DNA from: Papiliotrema nemorosa
Taxonomy: Eukaryota; Basidiomycota; Tremellomycetes; Tremellales; Rhynchogastremaceae
Assembly (NCBI GenBank): GCA_032158125.1
Contig: JASKOT010000067.1
Coordinates: forward strand, 1 to 13,939
DNA: 13,939 nt
Direction of reading: 5' to 3'
The position numbers were made by a program, and so were the translations under genes. Positions 8,097 through 13,939 of this stretch are shown in pieces (the first letter of the stretch is position 1; each line of letters starts with the position of its first letter). A model generated the notes under the pieces. The model did no database searches and had not been told where the DNA came from. It saw only the letters and a program-made list of their open reading frames with translations.

Positions 8097-10230
8097 TCAT
8101 GTCCCTCGTTTGCGTTTCCTGATCACCGGCTGGGCGGGTTCGGCGAAGAATTTTGTTCTCGCGGTCAGCATACCGAACATGTCGTTACGGCCAACTTACC
8201 CGTAGTTGAGTAGGAGCTCTTCGCCTTTGCTGATAGCCCGACTCGTCACAAACGTCATGCGTGGGTCACTGGACGCATGCGAATCTGTCCGCTTTAGTTC
8301 GCGCGCACTGATGCACCCACTGATCGCTATACAATTCGGCTTCTCGCCAGAGTTGAGGTATCGAAGCAAAGAGCCACACCTATCACCGTCGATGAGGGCG
8401 ACCGTGTCTCCTGTCGACTCATCGGTGATGTCAAACATGTAATTACGCCCGATCGCTTGCTACTTGTCAGCGACGTACGCAGCACTTGTCTCGTACGTAG
8501 ATGATTCTGCATATTAGCATAGGTGCCGCAGAGGCCCAGCCTTACTCTCGTTTTTCCGATTCCGGGCCTGTTATACTTTCTCCTGTATACTCTGATTTCG
8601 TCAGCATCAAAGGCATAGATCGCGTCGCTGACCGCCGATGACTGTGCCCTTTGGACAGTCCTGATCCATGTACAAACCATAACCTGCAATTTTGCTTATG
8701 CCGACTCGTAGACACTGGTAGTGAGCCTTCACAATGATCATTGGGCCTCACGAGGGGAGGATTGACCGGTATCCCCAACGTGGGCATGTTGCCACAATGA
8801 GAGTGGCCTTTCGGCCTGATACGTTAGCAGCGCTCTGCTCGTCAGATCACGCACGAATTGATGCAAACTCCGGGTATGCACTCCTCTCTTGCTCTGGCAC
8901 ATGGACACTTTTCGGGCAAACACCTCGGCAAGTCACTTCTGGCAAGACACGCACACCCTCGCCGTGCAGGGCGACGCGGGACAGCGGTGAGTAGTCGCAA
9001 ACATTCGACTTGAGCAGCGATCTGTGGGTCAGACATAAGCAGAACCCAATGGTACTCACCTCGGCACACGTCCTATGCGCCAGTAACATTCTTGTCTGAC
9101 AAGGCGAACCCTCCGTCTCTGAGAGGATCCTCTGCAGCTTTCGACGTTCCTCCTCAGGCCATGGAAGCGCCCCCTCTAATACCTCGAGCGCGCAGCAGTG
9201 ACGTGAACACGGCACATCAGGCCGACGGAGAGTGATGGGTCTGATCAACGGGTCTGCTTGCAACAGCATTTGTCCGGTGACATGTGAAGCTTTTTCCTTG
9301 TTCAGCTTTCAGTAATGTAGAAGATGAGTCGTGTCAGCTCACGATAATTAGAACATCCATACTGAAAGCATCCGGGAAAGGTGCAGAACTCTTCCACGCA
9401 ATCCCGGTCGGTATTGACTTGATCCGCCTCTGGAGGTACATATGCCTGTGGTTCCCAGACTGTATCCGCTGCATCGCCCACGATCGACCCGAGAACCTTG
9501 AGGGGCTCTGAAGGAAAAGGTGGGAGGTCTCTTTCGACCGAGAGAGCATCGATCCTTCCACAAGTAAGAGGCAATACTCGAGTTGCATCGATTTCCGCAT
9601 CCCCCAATCCTGAGCCGCGCAGCCGAGACCTCGTCTCCACGGCGATGATATCACCTAGTCATATTAATCATCCCTCTTGAGTCTAGACTTACAAGCAGGA
9701 TCACGACCCTGGTTCATAGCCTCCATCTGACCTCCAAACATTGCCAGATACCCGTCGTCGTCGAAATCAACGTAGTCCCAAGAAGGGATGAAACGGCATC
9801 GATATTCCTCGGGAATATCCAGATTGTGCGCTACAAACATGGCGAACGTGTACGCCGGTAAGGGCAGCAAAGTCCTATTGAGGGCATATGATGGGGGTTT
9901 GATTGATCCTGGTCGCTTCTTGGGATAGACTTGCGATATACCCAACTGAGCCGGGGCATTGGGAACCTCTTCCAAGGCGATCAAGTCGTCCCCTGTTTCT
10001 TCGGGCGGTTCATCATCCACGTCGTCCATCAAGGACTTGTAGAGATGCAGTGCAGGATCATCGCTAGCAGCCCACGTAGCGAGTCGTGCCTCGGCGAGAG
10101 GACGAGTTGAGTAGGGTGACCAATCGTAAAAATCTCTCCATGCCCTTTCAAAGGCCTCGCGGACGTATCGATAATGTTTAGCCACAGGAGCACTCGGCCC
10201 TGATCTGATGCGCAGACCTGATGTCGACAT
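8097..10230 (-). CDS. EZH2: E(z)/Ezh2-like SET-domain histone methyltransferase (PRC2 catalytic subunit), divergent
   Basis: Model on the minus strand: 10230-9693, 9654-9343, 9289-9060, 9021-8855, 8815-8767, 8714-8633, 8591-8546, 8506-8497, 8459-8317, 8268-8200, 8157-8097, giving 568 aa (human EZH2 is 746). The family trimethylates H3K27 within PRC2. Seen in order: an N-terminal block with AHNLDIPEEY; CTFPGCFQYGC, matching the CxxCFxYxC of E(z); PCSRHCCALEVLEGA, matching the PCGxxCYxxLEGA region; a SANT-like block with SPC and TCAE; a partial CXC with GCAC, KCPC and EECIPGVC at 383-413. The SET domain is about 440-549: KIAGYGLY, GEYTGESI, YMFDI, PNC at 519-521 and GEELLLNYG. The usual NHS motif reads NSG at 514-516. 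A basic tail RKRKRG ends the protein. Several donors are weak (GTCAAT, GTCAGC, GTACGA, GTGCAT). Intron 5 could instead end 12 nt earlier, adding AHYQ. Family assignment is firm; exact exons are less so. Confidence 0.85.
8269..8316 (-). other. 48-nt in-frame intron inside the SET domain of the Ezh2-like gene
   Basis: The segment starts GTGCAT and ends TCCAG, with a possible branch site in GAACTAAAG. Its removal joins PNCIAISG to DPRMTFV, matching the SET hairpin that ends in GEEL. Because it is a multiple of three with no stop, retention would insert 16 residues there. The donor is weak, so either form could be the main one. Confidence 0.6.
8497..8506 (-). other. Predicted 10-nt microexon in the Ezh2-like gene
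   Basis: Ten bases between ATATGCAG and GTACGA encode the residues linking EKRE to QAIGRNYMFDI. Skipping them joins the flanking exons out of frame, and no other GT/AG pair nearby keeps the frame with a usable intron length. Flanking introns are 39 and 37 nt, each with a plausible branch site (GCTAAT, GCTGAC). Confidence 0.6.
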
Positions 10231-10620
10231 TGCTCCATTCGGTTCAGTCGCTATTGGGGAGATCCGATGCGTCAATCCTGTGACACGATGCAGAGATGGT
10301 CACGAAAAGAATATAATGTATGTACTCGTAAGAATGGAGTTGAGACGCAAGCTGGGTTTTGATGATGTTTTCAGACGCGACGGACAATTCAACCTCGATT
10401 GCACGGCATACATATCATTCGGTCCAAATATACGTGGTGATCACTACGAGGTTCAACAACAGGGAGCGTGCGAGGAACTAGACTCCAAAAACACCAGGGC
10501 TTAGGATGGGAAACGGGCGGTATATACTTGAGTGGAGAACCCTTAGAATGGCTACAAAATGAACGTGACGGAATGAGAAGGAATCTCTCATGGCTGGATC
10601 GGACAAGAAGAAAAGGTGGA
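10231..10620. promoter_or_regulatory. Intergenic region: forkhead 3' end and Ezh2-like gene promoter
   Basis: These 390 bp lie between the forkhead stop codon and the Ezh2-like start codon, both genes on the minus strand. A TATATA-type element at about 10521 is the only core-promoter-like string I can point to, and it is about 290 bp from the ATG. No coding region is supported; the open frames here lack recognisable motifs. Confidence 0.4.
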
Positions 10621-13338
10621 TCAAACGGAGAACTCGCGCATCCTCTTTGATGAAGGCGAGCCGGCACTACCGAGAAGCATGGCGTAGCGAGTGGGACTCG
10701 TTGAAGGAACAGGTGATCGCAGAGGTGATCGTATCGACTGCGTAGGTGACGACCCGGCATCTTTGAGTCGATCCAGACAGCCACCCATCTCCCACATAGG
10801 GGTAGACAGCAAAGCGGTGACGGTGGGAGGCATCTGAGCCGGACTCCTTCCAAACGTCAATGGCGTCTTGGACAGCATGGCTGCGGGCGTCTTGATGTCT
10901 CGTGCTGCACTCGATCGTGTCAAGGGTGTCTTGGGCGGATTTGTGGAAGACAAGGCAAAGTCGTCTTCGGTGAACCCTTTCGGCCTGCTTTTGACGAGCT
11001 TGGCAGGTTGAAAATCGAACGCAGCATCGAGCATAGGTCTTTGAGGCGACAAATTGACGAAATCAGACATGTCAGCGTGTGTCCATGCTTGCTGCAGTGC
11101 TGAGGGATGGTGGGTCGTGCGTGTCACTGTCGTAGGCATAGGAGAGGAGCCTGGCGAGGAGGAAGTGTTGACGAGAGCGGGGGTCTTGAAAGCGCTCGAC
11201 ATCGTCTTGGCATTCGACATCGGGCGCTCTCGTTCTGGCGTGATGAACGTGTCGTCCAGCAAGACCGATTCCTGTGGGTGTACCATCAGGGGCTGTAGCG
11301 GATGCGGTTCAGCGACTCGCACGCGCTTCGTCGCGACAAATACATTCTCCTCGTCGTCAATGATCCTGCGCTTCTCCTTTCGCTCGAATCGTGGCGCAAA
11401 CATGATGGGTTGCGGCGGTGGTGGGGGCTGAATCGGCACGGTGGGAGCCTCGGGCTTGACGTGAGGGTCCGCCTCCTCCTCGATGGGTAGAAACTCGCCA
11501 TCATCTTCCGCGTCGAAAACCGGTAGGTCAGGCGGCGGCATAGGTGGCGTTGGTTGGGGAGTTTGCGCTTGGTACAACATTTCCATCTCGGCTGAATCTG
11601 TCCTTCCCATGTCGACAGCCTCTTCACCACCAGTCAACTTGCGACCCTTCTTGCCCTTCTTCGGAACATAGACCTTGCCCTCCTTGGCCGCTTTTTCGAT
11701 TTGCGCCTGTTCTTTGGCCTTGTCGTGAAGAGTCTGTCGGCATGTGGCATAGTGAGGGTGATTGGAGGGAAAGTTTTTGATAAACTTGTTGTCTTCTGGC
11801 CAGTGACATTTTTCGTCTTCGTGAATGATCCAAATACCTCCCTTACCCGGCGGAAACATTTCCGTTCGCGGTATCGTCTCAAACATCTTGTGGATGGACA
11901 AGTTGTGTCTGACCGAGTTCCTCCAAGCGGGATTGTCGTTTTTGAAGAATGGATAGGCCGTCTCAACATATCTGTATATATGCTCGAGTGATAATCCTCC
12001 AGCCTTGCAGCGCAGGATTGCTTGACCAATGATGCACGCAAAGGAGGGTCCAGGACGATCAAGGGGTCTGGGACCTGGTGGTATACCTTCCACTCCAGGA
12101 TCCTCGGCTACCTTCGCAAATTTGGCGCTAGTTCTACCACCGGTCGTTGCTTTGACAGGTGGACGAGTAGGTCGACTAGCTATATTCGTGGGTCGAGCAC
12201 GAGAAGGACCAGCTTTCTCATTCAGTTGCATTTTCGACATTGCGCGCGTGGCAGTCGCACCTCTGGTTGGCGAATCATTCTCATCATCGCTTAGATCGGC
12301 AGGCTGACTTTCTTGTTGTGAGAGACAGGAGCTGGAGGAGGTTGATGCAGCCGATGATGGCAGAGGCCGCTCGTACACGCCAGTCTTTTGTCCGTAGGGC
12401 GTGATCATGAGTTCAGTCTGCTGAGGCGAGAACCGAGGCGGCTGAGAAGGGGGTGGACCCATCGCTCGAGCAGGAGATATGCCGAGTTGAGGATGGTAAA
12501 ACTTGATATCAGCAAAGAGAGACATTATGGTACAGTCAAGAAAAGGCAAAAGGTGGGTAGTACTCACCAATTGTTCTTGGGACAGCCGGTCAAATGCATG
12601 TTGATGCTGAACCTCTGCCGCAACGGTCGACGGTCGCTTGATGGGCGAGCCCGGCAGAGGATCGAATAGATCCCCAGCCGCAGCCATGTGGGGGCTTGCA
12701 GAGCGCGTTGACGAGTTGTGCAGGGAGGCTTGTCGATGCAGTTGGGCAGGACGAGGCTGAGCATTCATCGATTGCCCGCGCAGCATCATCGGCCTCGCAC
12801 TGCCCCCGGCGCCATTCACGTTGCTCGTCATACTACCAGCTCCTTGAGATGTGGGCCTTCTTTCGTATCCCTCAGGCAGGGAACCGTTCCGCAAGAGCAT
12901 TGATTGACCCGCGTGATGACTTGGTTGATGAGGATGATGAGGTCCGCGATAGTGTCGAGCGTCAAGGTGATCTGTAGGCGATACCATGACCGTCATTTGC
13001 ATATTAGACGCGTTTTGAGCGTGATTCGAGTATGGGGTCATGCCATGGTCATCCGAAAAATAAGGCGAAGGACCACAATCAAGTGGTAACGGGCGCGAGC
13101 TGCTCATTGGGAGGACCATCTGTCCATGAGGTGTCATCATGGTTTGGTTGGGAGTGTGGGAGTGTCGGAGAGATGGGTCGGCCTGGGCAAACATGACGGG
13201 AGGCTCAAAGTAGATGGGCTGTTGAGGATACAACGAGGTGGTGGCAGGAGTAGGAGAAAATGAGTCGACGTGTTCCGAGCTCGCCCTTCGCGCACTGCTC
13301 CCGACACTTGTGGAATCCCAATGTTGGACTTCGTTCAT
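10621..13338 (-). CDS. Forkhead transcription factor with long disordered flanks
   Basis: Nuclear DNA-binding regulator. With one probable intron (12502-12567) the protein is about 883 aa. The forkhead domain is at about 406-500: IGQAIL, LSLEHIYRYVETAYPFF, then recognition helix WRNSVRHNLSIHK at 450-462 and GKGGIW. The domain opens RPGPSFACI instead of the common KPPYSYA. No FHA domain is seen, unlike Fkh1/Fkh2. After the domain come basic stretches (PKKGKKGRK, RKEKRR, KRVRV), likely nuclear localisation signals. The C-terminus is dense in Ser/Thr-Pro sites (KTP, RSP, TSP), as in CDK-regulated forkheads such as Hcm1; this comparison is inference. The N-terminal 400 residues are His/Pro/Ser/Gln-rich and low complexity. 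I prefer ATG 13338 (MNEVQHWDS) over an in-frame non-ATG extension to 13440, whose Cys/Trp-rich translation does not resemble the rest. Exact subfamily is not recognised. Confidence 0.88.
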   Translation of the reverse strand: MNEVQHWDSTSVGSSARRASSEHVDSFSPTPATTSLYPQQPIYFEPPVMFAQADPSLRHSHTPNQTMMTPHGQMVLPMSSSRPLPLDCGPSPYFSDDHGMTPYSNHAQNASNMQMTVMVSPTDHLDARHYRGPHHPHQPSHHAGQSMLLRNGSLPEGYERRPTSQGAGSMTSNVNGAGGSARPMMLRGQSMNAQPRPAQLHRQASLHNSSTRSASPHMAAAGDLFDPLPGSPIKRPSTVAAEVQHQHAFDRLSQEQLVSTTHLLPFLDCTIMSLFADIKFYHPQLGISPARAMGPPPSQPPRFSPQQTELMITPYGQKTGVYERPLPSSAASTSSSSCLSQQESQPADLSDDENDSPTRGATATRAMSKMQLNEKAGPSRARPTNIASRPTRPPVKATTGGRTSAKFAKVAEDPGVEGIPPGPRPLDRPGPSFACIIGQAILRCKAGGLSLEHIYRYVETAYPFFKNDNPAWRNSVRHNLSIHKMFETIPRTEMFPPGKGGIWIIHEDEKCHWPEDNKFIKNFPSNHPHYATCRQTLHDKAKEQAQIEKAAKEGKVYVPKKGKKGRKLTGGEEAVDMGRTDSAEMEMLYQAQTPQPTPPMPPPDLPVFDAEDDGEFLPIEEEADPHVKPEAPTVPIQPPPPPQPIMFAPRFERKEKRRIIDDEENVFVATKRVRVAEPHPLQPLMVHPQESVLLDDTFITPERERPMSNAKTMSSAFKTPALVNTSSSPGSSPMPTTVTRTTHHPSALQQAWTHADMSDFVNLSPQRPMLDAAFDFQPAKLVKSRPKGFTEDDFALSSTNPPKTPLTRSSAARDIKTPAAMLSKTPLTFGRSPAQMPPTVTALLSTPMWEMGGCLDRLKDAGSSPTQSIRSPLRSPVPSTSPTRYAMLLGSAGSPSSKRMREFSV
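12502..12567 (-). other. Probable 66-nt in-frame intron in the forkhead gene
   Basis: GTGAGT follows the codons for QEQL and the segment ends ATATCAAG. It is T-rich (CCTTTTGCCTTTTCTTGAC), unlike the flanking coding sequence. Length is a multiple of three and it has no stop, so it is invisible to ORF finding; retained, it would add 22 hydrophobic residues. Confidence 0.65.
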
Positions 13339-13840
13339 GACTGTTGCCGTATTGTTCTGATCAACGTCCCTACTGCATTCACAATGCCAGTATCGCGAGT
13401 CTTGAGCGAGGAGAGTGGCTGGTCGGTGGCAGTGGAGCACTGATCAAGCAAAGGAAAATCTTTTCCCTTGCCTAGCGCGATATCGAACACCTCCACGTCG
13501 ATCAATGCGTCGTTCCGACCAGCGGATGGATGCGTGAGAGGTATAAGACGAGCGTGACTCTGGGACGAGCGGATCGAGCTGGGAGAAAGGGGGATGATTG
13601 AAAAGGCGACCAGGTGGTGGTGAGGATTTGAATCAAATTGCAACCGAAACGCTACGCGTCGGATTCCCCTGTCAAGTGGCGGAATTGGTTCAGAATGGTG
13701 GTTTCTCTTCCCACCGACAGGATACAGAGGATATTGAGCAGTGATCGAGTAGGACGATTGAGAAGGTGTGTAGTCGCGGTCAATGGCAAGATGAAGATGA
13801 AGTGCGAGTTATAGCATATGGAGGGGTGAAGGAATGAGAT
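13339..13840 (-). promoter_or_regulatory. Upstream leader/promoter region of the forkhead gene
   Basis: About 500 bp upstream of the forkhead ATG with no recognisable gene. The minus strand carries a 102-codon open frame (13643-13335) whose stop overlaps the forkhead ATG. A possible splice acceptor (GAATGCAG) lies at about 13374 on the same strand. The transcription start cannot be placed. Confidence 0.4.
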
Positions 13841-13939
13841 GGGGGGGGGGGGAGGTGGGGGGGGGGGGCGGGGCGCGACTGTCCCCGGGGCGCCGGCCCA
13901 CCAGGCCCTGGCGGTCACGGGGTCGATAGGCATGCGGGG
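13841..13939. other. G-run and GC-rich contig-end sequence, probably artefact
   Basis: A run of 12 G starts at 13841, followed by further G runs, then a GC-rich 70-nt stretch containing CCCCGGGG. The first part mirrors the left end of the window when each is read outward. The final bases differ in composition from all the gene-bearing sequence. I see no feature here. Confidence 0.65.

Noticed and set aside
8097..10230. Ezh2-like gene as a pseudogene because the SET domain is scattered over three frames
   Set aside because: Every frame change falls at a GT..AG intron of 37-53 nt with the correct phase, and the spliced product is a whole number of codons with ordered E(z) motifs.
10389..10853. 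154-codon minus-strand open frame across the forkhead 3' end
   Set aside because: It overlaps the forkhead C-terminus in another frame and its translation is Cys/Pro/Ser-rich without motifs; a chance frame.
13652..13933. 93-codon minus-strand open frame at the right end
   Set aside because: Starts in the GC-rich terminal sequence and reads through the G-run as polyproline; not a credible gene.

Overview
The window looks like ordinary nuclear DNA from a basidiomycete fungus, most likely a yeast-like member of the Agaricomycotina such as a tremellomycete. The support is five protein genes cut by many short spliceosomal introns (about 35-66 nt) with GT..AG ends and CTAAC/CTGAC-like branch sites. 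The gene content also fits: a three-EH-domain Ede1, an alpha-aminoadipate-pathway homoaconitase, a secreted GH18 chitinase, an E(z)-type PRC2 methyltransferase and a large forkhead factor. PRC2 is present in Cryptococcus but missing from many other yeasts. The species assignment is inference. I saw no rRNA, tRNA, CRISPR, transposon or viral sequence.

Layout: (1) 186-3727 (+), EDE1/Eps15-type endocytic scaffold, 6 exons, 1107 aa. (2) 3904-5407 (-), secreted GH18 chitinase, 5 exons, 440 aa, convergent with EDE1. (3) 5891-8085 (+), LYS4 homoaconitase, 4 exons, 687 aa, divergent from the chitinase across a 483-bp shared upstream region. (4) 8097-10230 (-), E(z)/Ezh2-like SET-domain methyltransferase, 11 exons in my model including a 10-nt microexon, 568 aa; its stop codon lies only 11 bp from that of LYS4. 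(5) 10621-13338 (-), forkhead transcription factor, about 883 aa, in tandem upstream of the Ezh2-like gene. All exon joins were chosen by eye from GT/AG sites, reading phase and family motifs. Every model closes to a whole number of codons, but none has been checked against RNA.

The genes do not form a pathway or operon. They serve endocytosis, cell-wall turnover, lysine synthesis, chromatin silencing and transcription. No new multi-gene system is visible. The most unusual content is the Ezh2-like gene: it keeps the SET, CXC and pre-CXC landmarks, but the SET Asn-His-Ser motif reads Asn-Ser-Gly and the first half of the CXC zinc domain is missing.

Both ends of the window run into G/C homopolymers. 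Read outward, both ends give poly-G followed by a similar GC-only stretch, which looks like a sequencing or assembly artefact at contig ends rather than biology.
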